NCBI GenBank assembly: GCA_030142905.1
Contig: JASJOG010000459.1
Span: 62,001-126,000 of the forward strand
Length of the DNA stretch: 64,000 nucleotides
Origin: Heliopora coerulea
Lineage: Eukaryota > Cnidaria > Anthozoa > Scleralcyonacea > Helioporidae
Direction: 5' to 3'
A program made the position numbers and the translations under genes. The notes below the pieces were generated by a model. That model was not told the origin of the DNA and ran no database searches. It saw only the letters and a program-made list of their open reading frames with translations. Below are positions 35,455 to 47,200 of this stretch, piece after piece (position 1 is the first letter of the stretch; each line of letters begins with the position of its first letter).

Positions 35455-36898
35455 TTTCTTCAACATCAGCGCGTAGGTTGTGGATTATATAGTTCAAAAG
35501 CTAGCACAAAAAAGAAAAATCTTTGATTTTAGGAATGTACTTGTAGTTTGCTACTTAACCGATCAAAGTTTTTTAGGTAGCGTGTAATTTTTTGACTACT
35601 TCCTACAATCGTCTGGAAAGGGCTATGGAGAAAGGCCCTTTGCTCGAAACGATAGAATTCTTTACGGTCAGTCATGGCAGATACCAATAACCTTCGAACT
35701 CTTTACGTTATTTAACATTGTGTAGGCAGGATCCTAGTTTTACATAACGTTAAGTAATGACTTGTCATTGTGATTTTCAATTTTATTGTTAAAGCGCTCT
35801 TAAAATGGAGTAGATACCGTTTTGGAGCCTTAGAAAATCAAAATTTCACTGAAGGGCAGTCCCAGGACCCTCGGGAAATTCTAGAGGCTTTTCACGCCTT
35901 AGGCGCTCAGAACCGTGCCTGCCAACTGGACCAATTCAAAATTGTTGGCTATGGCCCTGTTATGGTACATCCATTCCCGAGTAAACTATAAGTACAACGG
36001 CCTGCAAGATTGCTCTCTCAAGCTCACGCGCAAAATCAAAACATTGAAACCGAATAAAGGGAGGACTGGTGCAAGTAAGCCAGCCAATCACGAGTCTTGT
36101 TATAATGTAAGAAACCGTAAGGCAATCAGAATCTATTATATAAAATGGTGCAACCATGCAAGACTAGAACAAGGATGTGTTTGTTGTTACGCAGATCTAC
36201 TTTCTTTCACGTGAAAGTCGGACTGCGACGCAGGCTTTCTTTCAAGTCCTCAACAAATTTCATAGCTTTTCAGTTGGCTCTAATTATTATTTTATCACAG
36301 AATATACGTATACTGAGTCTGCGTTGTAGTTGGGTTCTCTCAATTTACTTTTGCGATTCATATTGAGCTATTAAGACGTTTGTCGAGTCGTTTAATTCGT
36401 CATCTTCGTCTGCTTTAGCAGACCTTGCCCGGGTCTAATATTTCCCCTTGCAACAGGGGACCCTTTTATTAGCCTCGCAGCCACCCATATTGTCAACTTT
36501 CTCTGCCACAGAGCAGTCGGCCCCGCTCTACGTTGATATAGCCCTTAGAAAACACTCGTTTTTTTCTCGTTTCCACAACTTAGACAAGTGCCAGTTTCTT
36601 GTTACTTCTGTATATCAACGGAGCCATTGTGTTTGCGCTGATCACACTTGCAAGACGCCATTTGAGCGAAAAGCCACCGGCATTTAATTACTTTAACCGT
36701 TACCATACCAAAAGAATTACTGTTATTCAGTTCATTGTGATCCATTTTGATATCTGTATTTCTTAATATTGTTTATGTCATCAACAACTCAGTCTGTGGA
36801 CACACCGTGTGCCTGTTTTATGAATTGGCTGTGGAAAAGCCTCTGGTTAAAATAACTGGAGTAAGTGTCTTGCCATATGTGACTTACTGTCGACTGCC
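35455..36898. other. Intergenic, no gene seen
   Basis: Open frames are short and unrecognised. A fragment near 35630 (GGCCCTTTGCTCGAAACG) looks like a retroelement 3' tail, but too little is present to classify it. Confidence 0.5.
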
Positions 36899-37206
36899 CA
36901 TAGGCGTACAGGCCCTAATCATTTTTGGGAGGCAGAGACGATCTGCCCGAATCGCTCTGCTCGAATGTTTAATTAGAAAAAACCTAGGAATAAGAATTAC
37001 ATACTGCACACGGTATATATATGGCAACCTGAATGCACACTAATGTCCAAACTCTTGTTCATCGTCACCGATTTTTGAAAACTATTCTGTTTTAATCACG
37101 CTTAGAAATTTATTTTTTCCAATTCTACCTGAGCTATTTGCCCGAATCTGGTCCTCTCCAAATTCGGGGGCAGTTGCTCCCTGCCCCCCCGTCCTGTACG
37201 CCTATG
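36899..37206. mobile_element. TIR MITE (308 bp), CATAGGCGTACAGG ends
   Basis: The left end CATAGGCGTACAGG is the exact reverse complement of the right end CCTGTACGCCTATG. A C-rich run lies just inside the right end. A diverged relative with the same layout is at 51346-51809. Confidence 0.8.
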
Positions 37207-37756
37207 TAGCCCACTGAACGAAAGAATACTTCTACGAAATTCAAGGAAAACCTTTCGATTTTAACGCGTTGTTCATGTCCCAATTCAAAGAGCGTTGCAA
37301 AACTCTACGAAACGGTCCAAATGCGGGAAACCATGACTTCCGCTCACGTCGTAGATTGACGGTAAGTTTCAAACCTTTACCTGGGATCTTCACAGGATGT
37401 CTCCCCTTGATAAGTAAACCCATCTGGAGTTAGCCAGAGTAAAATAATAAAGTTGTGTGATTAAAGCTGTGACAAATCAAAGGTTAATTTTGTTTTCTTT
37501 TTTAGTAAACTTATCAGTAAGAGACATGGAATGTGTGGCGGGTATACATTGAATTGTGATCCCTGATGTGGAAAATTTAAAACAGTTTCGTTTTCTTACA
37601 ATTGTCTCATACAACTGAACAGCTGTTATGTCCCGAATTCCTGTCACATCGTGCCGACAAAGAGCACAAACTGGCATCATAAGAACTGAAAACGATTTCC
37701 CGTTTTCAAGACTACCAGTCGGAAAGGTGGTTAAAAGAAATGGAGAATTTTTGAGG

Positions 37757-37802
37757 ATGAAGAAAACAAAGTACTTGGTTACGCGATTGTTATTTTGCCA
37801 AG
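37757..37802 (+). other. 46-nt first exon, paralogue of the beta-helix gene exon 1
   Basis: Encodes MKKTKYLVTRLLFCQ plus one base before a GTAAGT donor. Length, phase and the final LLFCQ-G match the 46-nt exon at 44297-44342 (MFKESYLATLFLLCQ). No matching body exon follows before that gene. It may be an orphan from a lost copy or an alternative first exon splicing to 44625; the phase would fit. Confidence 0.5.
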
Positions 37803-38073
37803 GTAAGTCGTTTCTTACGTTTCTCAGTTTATGATCACGAACTGTGTGCATTAAATCGCAATAAACAATACAATACTGGATCTTTAAAATAACTTCGAAA
37901 CTTCGCCCTCACAATGTGTTTACACTCTCGTGTTGTTGATTAACTAAGCACTTAGCACGTTTAATGCGCCACTGACTGAGATGAAAAATTTGAACACTTG
38001 ATGAACAATAACACACTCGAGGTATAGTATTTCTTTAAGTAGAGGTTTATATGATTTGAAAATGCAAGGCTAT

Positions 38074-38192
38074 TGTAATGTTCACAAGTTCACGTGAATA
38101 ACCCAACTGCTTTGTTTATTGAATGAGTAGAAGATATATACATGTTGGTTAATATTAACTTACTAAAGTTCGATCCTAAACATATCAGTACA
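38074..38192 (-). repeat. 3' LTR of the gypsy element
   Basis: 119 bp, TG...CA on both strands. By hand comparison it differs from the other LTR at one position (ATATACATG here, ATGTACATG there). Confidence 0.95.
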
Positions 38193-38204
38193 TCTCCCCT
38201 TTTA
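38193..38204 (-). other. Polypurine tract of the gypsy element
   Basis: On the minus strand TAAAAGGGGAGA directly precedes the 3' LTR. This is the expected plus-strand DNA priming site. Confidence 0.85.
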
Positions 38205-38375
38205 AGTATGGTCAGATTGAGTCAATGAAGTCAACAAAGATTAAACCATACGAGAGAGTGTTTAGGTAGACTATTTTAACTACGAATATCAAGATATTAC
38301 TAAATTATAACTAAAATAATCAGATATTGTAAATGTTAAGTTTTTACAAATGGAATCCTAGGACGTTCTATTACT

Positions 38376-41149
38376 TCAGTCTCTGGTACCTTGTGTAAAC
38401 CCAAGGTGGACAGGAGGCTTGATGACACGGCCAGATCTGGTTGAGACCATATTAGACCTCTCTGTCTGCACGTCCTTTATCGTATGTGGATCTGTCATAC
38501 AGCTTGACCACTGGGACTCCCTGTTGCTGTACGCTGGACCTGGAACCCGATTTGAAGATACTTGTTTCAGCAGATGTCTTCTATTCCTTCTGTATTCTTG
38601 CCCGTTGGATTTGACAATGTACGAGCATGGTTCTTCAGCAGCCTTTACTACTGTTGCTGGAGTCCATATCCCTTTTCCTTCATCTCGAAGGTATACTTCA
38701 TCCCCTGGTTTGAGTGGCTCCAGTGGTTTTGTATTTCGATCGTAGTAGTGCTTCTGTTTGGTCTGTTGTTCTTCGAGGCTGGGCTTGATCTGTTCTGTGC
38801 TGTAATTGGATTGTAGTAACTTGGAAGTGGTTGGTAACAGGGTCCTTGTTCGACGTCCCATTAAGATTTGGACTGGTGATAAACCGACACCAAAAATCGG
38901 TGTGTTGCGGTAATCCAAGAGAGCTATGTTGGGGTCACTGCCATGTTTCCTTGCTTTTGCTAGGATGCCCTTTGCAGTTTGGACTGTTCGTTCTGCTAAG
39001 CCGTTGGACTGAGGGTACTTTGGCGAGGAAGTAACGTGCTTGAATTGGTAGTTCTTCGCAAAACTTGAGAATTCGGTACCGCTGAACTGCGGTCCGTTGT
39101 CACTGACGACAACTTCTGGGATTCCGTATCTTGCAAAGTGTGGTTTGAGGTGTTTAATCGTTGCTGCACTCGTTGTACTGGAAAGTTTTGTGATTTCAAA
39201 GAACTTGGAGAAGTAATCCGTTATTACCAGGTAATTTTCTTTGTCTAATTCGAACAGGTCCAAGCCAACTTTTTGCCGGGTCTTTCTGGTAATTTGTGGC
39301 CTCTCATCGGCTCTTTCTGTTGGCGTCTTTGAAAGGTTGCGCAAGTGTCACATTTTCTGATTAGATTAGTTATTTTGTCGTTTATTCCTGGCCAATATAG
39401 CACATCGCGAGCTCTTCGTTTGCACTTCTCGATGCCGAGATGATTTCTATGTATAATATTCAGCATTTCAGTCGTAATGTTTTTGGTACAATCAGACGTT
39501 CCCCTCGTAATAGGAATCCATCTTGCAGGCTAATTTCATTTCTAATTGACCAGTATTCTCGTATATCTGGGTCAACTGCGGACTTGGAATCTGGCCAACC
39601 AGTTTGTACAATGTGTTGTAGTTTCCGTAAGATTGGATCTGCACTTGTCTCCGCATAAAATTGTGCTAATCTTTGTGGTGTTACCGGCAGTTGCTGAACT
39701 GTATGTACTTGAAATGGATCTTCGTCTTCTGTGTGGTCAGTTGTTCCTGGAGCTCTACTGAGAGTGTCAGCTATATATAGGTTCTTGCCTGGCTTGTATA
39801 CGACATGCAGTTCGTACTTCTGGAGTGTAAGCATCATACGCTGTAATCTAGGTGGCGCGGCGATGAGTGGCTTTCGAAAGAGGTACTCCAGTGGCTTGTG
39901 GTCTGTCTCAATTGTCAGTGGTTTGGCGTAGATATATTGGTGGAATTTACTGCACCCAAAGACTATAGCAAGAAGTTCCTTCTCGATCTGTGCGTGATTT
40001 TTTTCGGACTTGTTTAATGTGCGTGATGCGTATGAGACTGGACGCCCATCCTGCAGCAAGCAAGCACCTAACCCGTATGACGATGAATCACCTGATATGG
40101 TTACTGGCTTTGCTACGTCGTAGTACTTCAAGACATTCTCGTCAGTCAACCTCTTCTTTATTTCATTAAAGGCCTGTGCGTGTATGTCGATCCAGTGCCA
40201 AACTACCGCCTTTTGCAGTAGCTCTCGAAGTGGTTGCGTACAATCAGACAGGTTGCGTAGAAACTTGCCTAGGTAATTTACCATACCCATAAATCGGAGG
40301 AGCTCTTTCTTATCTTTGGGAGCTTGAATCTCCGTGATGGCCTTGACTTTCGCTGGGTCAGGCTTTATGCCTTGGGCGGTGAAGATATGGCCAATGTAGT
40401 TTACCTCGCGTGTCTGTATTTTGGACTTCTCTCCATTCAGTTTCAGGTTGATATCTCGAGCTCTCTGTAGAACTTGTTTTAGGCGGTTGTTGTGCTGTGC
40501 TTCGTCCTTACCCCAAACAAGAATATCATCCATGATCACATTTGTTCCGTTGATATCTTCAAAGGCTTGGGACATCCGTCGTTGGAACACTTCCAGTGCT
40601 GAATTTATGCCAAAAGGTAGCCTAAGAAATCGGTATCTCCCAAATGGTGTGTTGAACATTGTTAATCTGGAACTTTCTTCGTCAAGTTTTATGTGCCAAA
40701 ATCTAGAAGAGGCGTCTAAAGTGCTAAACACTGTTGCACCTTCTAACTCTGCTGCCACTTCTTCCACAGTTTTCATGGGGTAATGTTCTCGTAGTATAAC
40801 TTTATTCAAATCTTTCGGGTCGAGGCAGACACGCACGTCTCCGTTCTTTTTCTCTGTTATCACAATCGAATTGACCCACTCTGACGGCTGCGTCACTTTT
40901 GTAATGGCTCCAATTTTTTCCATTCTGCATAGTTCAGCTTTAAATTTTTCTTTCTGTGCAAACGGGACCTTGGAAAACATCTGCGTATTTATCCACTATT
41001 AACCTTGCATCTGATCTCTGTGCGTGGCGTTGTTTATTGTCTATTTCACGTGTCCGTTGCATTGCCACTGCTTCATGTTGTAATGGTCTTGTGTTGCACG
41101 AGACAGCGTTCTCCGGGAAGTGGCCGATCCTTGGGTCAACTGTGTAAAC
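38376..41149 (-). pseudogene. Gypsy pol remnant: RT, RNase H, integrase, broken by frame changes
   Basis: The longest frame (39460-40980) holds RT, with the catalytic strand IMDDILVWG, and RNase H (ISGDSSSYGLGACLL). After a frame change near 39470 a short frame carries the integrase zinc finger (HRNHLGIEKC ... CDTC). After another near 39265 the integrase core continues, with DYFSKF, VVVSDNGPQFSG and NGLAERTVQ giving a D-D-E set. A further frame change lies between the gag-protease stop and RT (~40980). Each break looks like a small indel. No intact polyprotein is possible. Confidence 0.92.
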
Positions 41150-42325
41150 TCATTGTATCAAGTCCATTTCCAGACATGTTGGTAGGCCAAGTACCGGAAT
41201 CGCACCTTGTTGGTTAATCAGTTCAAACTCGATTAGGTGGTACTTTCCTTTGTGGGTGACTACCATGCTGTCCTTTCCGACGGTGGGAATTCTATGTCCT
41301 GAATAAGAAAGTAACTTGGTGTTGGACTTCATAAACTTATCTGTCGTAAGTTTACTGTAGACTGATAAAGGCAAGACGTTACATTGAGCGCCTGTATCGA
41401 ATTTTAATTTAACAGGAATGTTGTTGATTTCGAGGGTCACGTTCCATTCGTTTGTGTTTTTACCTGAGTTCGTATTTATTGTGTCAATGAATAAGTCTGT
41501 GTTATCGATACATTCCATGTCCACTGTGTATAAATTAGATTGGCGCTGCGCCAGTCGACACATTTTGGCATAGTGGTTTCTTTTGTGGCAGTTTCTGCAT
41601 TCCTGTCCGTAAGCAGGACACTTCCGAGGCTCATGTTTCCTTCCACAGTTAGGGCAATCGGCGGATCTGATCGTCATATTGGATTTGGAAGTCCTACCTC
41701 CTCGACTGTTCATTTTGGCGCCTTCAGACCTCATTTGGGTGGGACCATGTTGTGTTGTTTTGACTGCATTGACGAGTTTGTCTTGACTCTCAACGATATC
41801 CTTAAGTTGACTTTTACTTAACTCCGACGTTCGACACATATTTATAGCTTTATTCAACGTCCGGTCGCTTTCTCTGAGCAGCCTAGCTCTTACTTCGTCG
41901 CTGTGTATTCCGCAAACCATCCGGTCTCGGATTAATGAGTTACAGAGCTCGCCAAACTCGCACCTCTTGGCTAATTTCCGCAATTCGGTAACATAACTGT
42001 CGAAGGTTTCGTCAATTCTTTGGTTGCGGGTATTGAACACATGTCGCTCAAACGTGACATTCTTCTTGGGAATGCAATAGGCTTCAAATTTAGAAATCAA
42101 AGCTTCTAGTTTATCAGTTTTAGCTGTTGTAAAGGTAAACGTATTATAAAGTTGGACAGCGTCTTCTCCGGCTATTGTAAGCAGCGTCGAACACTGCACT
42201 TTCTCTGGTTTCTTGTCTCGTCCCGTTGCATTTAAGTAGAGGCGAAATTGTTGGACCCACCGTCGCCAATTCTCGGCGACGTTTCCTTCGAGTGACAGTG
42301 AATGTGGAGGTTTCAAAAAGTCCAT
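41150..42325 (-). CDS. Gypsy gag-protease frame
   Basis: 391 codons on the minus strand. The N-terminal two thirds resembles a retrotransposon gag/capsid region (QRIDETFDSYVTELRKLAKR around 120). Two zinc knuckles follow: CPNCGRKHEPRKC and CRNCHKRNHYAKMC (the second is CX2CX4HX4C). A protease active site, LKFDTGAQCNVLP, lies near residue 335. The ATG abuts the primer-binding site. The frame ends in TGA where pol would be expected to continue, so protease is separated from RT. Confidence 0.9.
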   Translation of the reverse strand: MDFLKPPHSLSLEGNVAENWRRWVQQFRLYLNATGRDKKPEKVQCSTLLTIAGEDAVQLYNTFTFTTAKTDKLEALISKFEAYCIPKKNVTFERHVFNTRNQRIDETFDSYVTELRKLAKRCEFGELCNSLIRDRMVCGIHSDEVRARLLRESDRTLNKAINMCRTSELSKSQLKDIVESQDKLVNAVKTTQHGPTQMRSEGAKMNSRGGRTSKSNMTIRSADCPNCGRKHEPRKCPAYGQECRNCHKRNHYAKMCRLAQRQSNLYTVDMECIDNTDLFIDTINTNSGKNTNEWNVTLEINNIPVKLKFDTGAQCNVLPLSVYSKLTTDKFMKSNTKLLSYSGHRIPTVGKDSMVVTHKGKYHLIEFELINQQGAIPVLGLPTCLEMDLIQ

Positions 42326-42338
42326 ACTCCTGACACCA
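42326..42338 (-). other. Primer-binding site, tRNA-Leu type
   Basis: On the minus strand TGGTGTCAGGAGT follows the 5' LTR with no gap. It is complementary to the 3' end I know for eukaryotic tRNA-Leu (ACTCCTGACA plus CCA). The gag ATG is the very next base. Confidence 0.8.
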
Positions 42339-42457
42339 TGTAATGTTCACAAGTTCACGTGAATAACCCAACTGCTTTGTTTATTGAATGAGTAGAAGAT
42401 ATGTACATGTTGGTTAATATTAACTTACTAAAGTTCGATCCTAAACATATCAGTACA
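42339..42457 (-). repeat. 5' LTR of the gypsy element
   Basis: 119 bp, followed on the minus strand directly by the primer-binding site. At 119 bp it is short for a gypsy LTR. Confidence 0.95.
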
Positions 42458-44296
42458 GCTATTAAGCTGTTTGGAACAGTTTTAATTGCGACATACTTTG
42501 TGGCCTGGTTTTCAGGGTTATTGGGTTTACAACAGCCCCTAGTACCTGTATGAGTTATGTTTGGACGACAGAAGATTGCCAAAAACCATTTAACGTTTGC
42601 CAGCACGTGGGTGATTCCGTTTACCGGAAAATTTGGTGATCCCAACGAGATTATGTTGGAATAATCACTAACTTTTTGTACGATCGAACCACTCATTGAT
42701 CTCGAGTTTTTTCCAGATTACGTTAATCGGCTCAAGTCAACAGGAAGCTAAACGCAGATACAGTATGGGATGTACTTATCTGTACGTGTAATTGTTTTAG
42801 CGATCGAAATGCTACCCAAAACCGTATGACATAACTGTACAATATTTAAAAATCCGCTGTTGGTTTTCACAGTCCAAGTAAAAGTTTGCCACACTATATC
42901 CCAGAACTCGCACCCAGAAGATTTAGCCTCTGCGGCAGAACATTGGCGAAAACAGCCGCGGGAGAGTTCTTGTTACCGGTCGCTAACTGATCCAAAGTTC
43001 GCAAACCAGAAGCAGCAAGTATACACGAGATGAAAAGAAGCCATTTTAGCAGGCTCCCTGCAGTTTTCAGTTCTGCCACTGCGATTATCTTTTGGCTGCG
43101 CTGTTAAACTATTCATCGAGTAGATTTTACTGGTTTAATTTGGTATAAACAATACGTTGTTGAAGCGTTTTGTCAGGCAGTTTCTCTCGCGTTTTCGCGG
43201 TAGCCTACCCTCTAACTTTCGCCACATGCTCTAATCGTCGAATTTTTTTTTTATTTAGAATGCGCCGATGATTATTAGCTGGTGTGACCTGTTTGAGATA
43301 TTTTCGTTAGGAATGAAAGAGCGTGTTGCTTTGGTATAATTTACAAAAAGGTTTCATAGATCTACATTTATGTCACTCCTACTCTCTCGCTAATCTGATC
43401 ACAGGTAGGCAGTGGTGGTTGCTGCAAAAAAAAAAACTCTACTGTCGCCTGGTTTTTTAAATCCGATAAAGCACTCCTGCTTGTTTTTGAAACATTAATT
43501 ATTTTGCCACAAGTATTCATAACTTGGCGCAAAATAAGCAAGATGATTTGCAAGTTCACCACCCACTCATGTTTTTTAACCTAGCAGGAACACTGAATGA
43601 GTGGTATAGAGAAAAGTTATCAAGTATTAAGGAAACAGGAAACAGTTTTTGGTTTCTGTCGAGTTCTAGAAACGCAAGTATAAATCTGGGAGGACGAAAA
43701 ATGCTTGTGGGAAACTTGGTTTCTCGAATATTTCGATGATTTCACGCGTTAGAAAGAGGACTTTCAGCCGATCACCGCGAACGTTTTCGACATGCTATTT
43801 TATAGATATTAATGTTCAAAGATAAAACGTAATCATTATTGTATAACGATAAGTGTTTTGATAATTTGTCACACATTAAACTTAAACCTCAAAGAATCGT
43901 TCCAACCACGTTGTTTCATCAATACAATTTCAATTTTGTTTTCATTACGTTAACTTAGTAAAGTTTCATTAACTTCTACATTAATCTGAGAACCAAATAA
44001 ACCAAGGACATCAATCCTGGAGAAGGAAAGAAGGAAGTATCCCCCGCACTTCCTGGCTAAAGGATGTGATCTTAAGATTTATCACCTTCAATTTATACGT
44101 AGATTGACGTTCTTTGACCGAACTCGTTATCATTCACGATCTGGGTGGATTTCTTTTGTTTCTGGAGCAGCCCACTGGTGGATGTTATAGAGCAGAAGCA
44201 AGGCTGGTTTTAGAGGCTTCTCCGTGTGACGTGAAGCATATCTTGACTACATTAGGAACATCGATAATCAATTCAAATCCTAAGCAACCTTTCGAG
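42458..44296. other. Region between the gypsy element and the receptor-like gene
   Basis: No confident gene on +. A minus-strand signal-peptide-like frame is listed separately. A partial dispersed repeat lies at about 43440-43500. The open frame 43524-43739 has no recognisable domain. Confidence 0.5.
42894..43079 (-). CDS. Small signal-peptide-like ORF (61 aa), unrecognised
   Basis: An ATG-started 61-codon frame on the minus strand begins MAELKTAGSLLKWLLFISC and continues through ILAASGLRTLDQ, a convincing signal peptide with a plausible cleavage after AASG. The rest (about 40 residues) has no cysteines and no recognised motif. It could be a secreted peptide, the first exon of a gene whose later exons were disrupted or lie elsewhere, or chance. 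The gypsy insertion starts about 430 bp beyond its end. Confidence 0.35.
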   Translation of the reverse strand: MAELKTAGSLLKWLLFISCILAASGLRTLDQLATGNKNSPAAVFANVLPQRLNLLGASSGI

Positions 44297-47200
44297 ATGT
44301 TCAAGGAGTCTTATTTGGCTACGTTATTCTTACTGTGTCAAGGTAAGCAGTTACTGATGTTGCTATGTAAACAGACGATGTGGTTCTGAGCTTTTGAATG
44401 TAATATCATATATGCACCAACTAATGGATATGAATGTATTCAAGCACTTAAACGTAATGGGATGATTTTTAAGCACGATTTTTAATGCCACAAGTTTTTA
44501 GATAACGCGGTTTTAACGAAGTTTATTCACGTCTGCATGTTGCTCGAAAAGTTGGCGTATGCATGTAACGTCACCGTTGAGACAAAGCAGCGTCAAACTA
44601 GGTCCCATATTCATTTCTTTCAAGGTTTTCAAGAAGCTTTTCTGAGAAATGTCTTCGTCAGCCATGAAGGACAAGACGTCGTTTATTGTGGGAACTCGTC
44701 TGCTCCATGCCGCAGTGTAAGATTTGCAGTGGACATTTCAAATTCTGGAGACGTAATTCTCATTGAGCATGCGCAAGGAAAACCATATAAGGAATGTAAA
44801 TATTCAGTCAAAACATCAAAATGTTCGATTACACTCAACAAATCCCTGTCGTTCATTGGCATAAAAGGTAAGGCTGTTCTTCAGTGCCGACGAAGGTGTG
44901 ACCTTTTCAAAATAAAGACTTCCTCTTTTGACAATATAAGAATGGTGTTTATGAATTTGGTGATGACGAGATCCGGAATAGTGGTGCGTTATTCAAAGAG
45001 TAACTTTGAAGTGGTATTTGAACAATGTGTCTTAAAAAACAATGACATAGGTGTATACACTAAGCATTCAATGAACTGCTTGATTCAAGTATCTAACTCG
45101 AGTTTTGAGGAAAGCAGTATGTATGGAGTTTGGATGAGCTGTCTTAATTTCACAGTTCGTATCACGGCAACCGTTTTCAACGCAAGTCCTGTTGCTCTTC
45201 AAACCACCATCGACAAGCAGAAACGCATGCAAAAAACTCAGATTTTCATTTCGAACTGTGGTTTTGATGGCGGAAGAAAAAAATTCTGTGCTGAATTGCT
45301 TTCTATAAAGCCTTTCGCCCTGATAGTAAATATAACTGTTCAATCGTCGAAGTTTAGCAATCACTACGGAATATGCTCCGACAAGCGGTTTTCCACGTTA
45401 TTGTTTTGGGATAATGGTCATAGATATCGTATAAAAACGTCAATTACTTTCAACAAGCCGTTGGTCGAGAATAACAACATTTCTCATTCAGCTGTTCACC
45501 TGATTCCTATGGTCACCGACCGTCCCACATTTGAAGTAAAATTATCAAACAGCATTTTCAGGAATAATACTGGAGCTTTTTCGTTTCGATGTCTACAGAA
45601 GCGCGCAAACTTAGTTTTGTTGGACCTACCATAGAACTTTCCAATAATACATTCATGAAAAATCTCAAAGGATACGGAAATAGGGGTTCCCCTGCCATTC
45701 GCTTTCACAAAGTTAGAAGCCGTGTAACTCGCTGTCGTTTCCTTGACAACATGTCGGGCAGTAATAACCCGTATGCTGCGGTAGTTGTGACGTCACGTGC
45801 TGCTGTGGTGAGATTTGTAAGTTGTTATTTCGAAAACTCTCAAACCAATGAGAAATCTACTCAATTTTATGGTGAATCTGGTTGCAGGCTTTGGTTCGTT
45901 GGCAACAATAAGTTCAATATTAAAGCCTTGAAAACAAACCAAGCCATTTTTATTCACATGCCGTCTGAAACAAGTCCTGGAGTATTTCTGAAAGGATCTC
46001 TAGATATCTTATGTCCACGAGGGTACGTTCTCAGCTCTGACAGCGAAAGAGTATTCACAGGAGGTCCAATAGAATGGTCATACTTGTATATTTCATGTGA
46101 GCAATGCCCTCCGAAAACCTACTCCCTCAAAAGAGGAGATCGTCGTGACAACATTACTAATAAACTCAAGTGTCAGGATTGTCCTCGAGGTGGCCTGTGT
46201 GAAGGAGGACAAGTGACAGCCAAACCAAACTTCTGGGGATACAGGAGGAAGGAAAGAGTCTCTTTCCTAGCATGTCCTCCCGATTACTGCTGTGACTCCG
46301 AGGATTGCAACTCGTACGATGGTTGTTATGGAAACCGAACCGGTGCTCTTTGTGGCCAGTGTCCTGACGGTATGTCGGAACCACTGTTCGACACGAAGTG
46401 TAAATCAAACAGACAATGCACAAGCGTTATATTCTGGCCTGGAGTTTTATGTTTCATGATTCTTTATCTCATATTCTTTCTGTATCAAGAAGAAATCACT
46501 CGTTTTATTCGAAAACGTTTATCTTTAAAACTTCTCTTTCCGAGAATCGGAAACAGCGATGTTCAAAACTCGACTGAAGACCTTATGAGCCAGTTCAGCC
46601 AGAAACGTGACACTAAAGGCAGTGGTTTTCTTAAAATAATCTTCTATTATTATCAAACAGTTCACTTATTCAGGAACTGCGTTGGTTCACGCGGAAACCA
46701 GCAAATGTTTGACTCATTGGAAAAAATATTTTCCAGATCATTAAATCTAATTGTTGTCAACGTTCCTTCTTTTGACTGTCCTTTTCAGAATCTTCGACCT
46801 GTTCAGAAAGCAGCCATTTTACACTCAGTAGGACACTGCTTGCTGGCTCTTGTTGGTCTGGTTCACGTTTTCATTAAGTGTTTTAGCGCAGTAAAAATGT
46901 TCTGGAGACGTAATCATAATCAGCCCATAGCTCTCGAACGTTTCGAAACTGTCGACCAACCACAACGATCAATTTCTCGTTTTTCTGTTCGCACTGTCTC
47001 TGCTTTCACTTATATATCGCTTTTGATGTATTCATCCACAACTCAGTTGTGTTTGTCTCTCCTTCATTGCGTTCCAATAGGAGATAGCCGTGTTTTGTTT
47101 ATCGATGGTACAATAAAATGCTACCAGACCTTTCAGTACTTCCTCCTTGGTTACGTCTGTTTTTCAGTCATTCCATTCTGTCTTGTTCCAGTTCTCGGTT

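Larger units (their letters stand above)
38074..42457 (-). mobile_element. Ty3/gypsy LTR retrotransposon, nearly full length, disabled
   Basis: A 4.38-kb element on the minus strand bounded by two 119-bp LTRs beginning TG and ending CA. Both sides carry the 5-bp duplication GCTAT (38069-38073 and 42458-42462). Order on the minus strand is LTR, primer site, gag with zinc knuckles, protease, RT, RNase H, integrase, polypurine tract, LTR. RT before integrase places it in Ty3/gypsy (Metaviridae-type). I see no envelope frame. One stop and several frame changes disable pol. Confidence 0.97.

Noticed and set aside
43524..43739. 71-codon + strand frame between the gypsy element and the receptor gene
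   Set aside because: No signal peptide, domain or repeat that I recognise, so no basis to call it a gene.
45589..45634. Hidden short intron explaining the frame change in the receptor-like gene
   Set aside because: Both frames are open across the overlap and no GT/AG pair would remove a piece of suitable size; a small indel is simpler.
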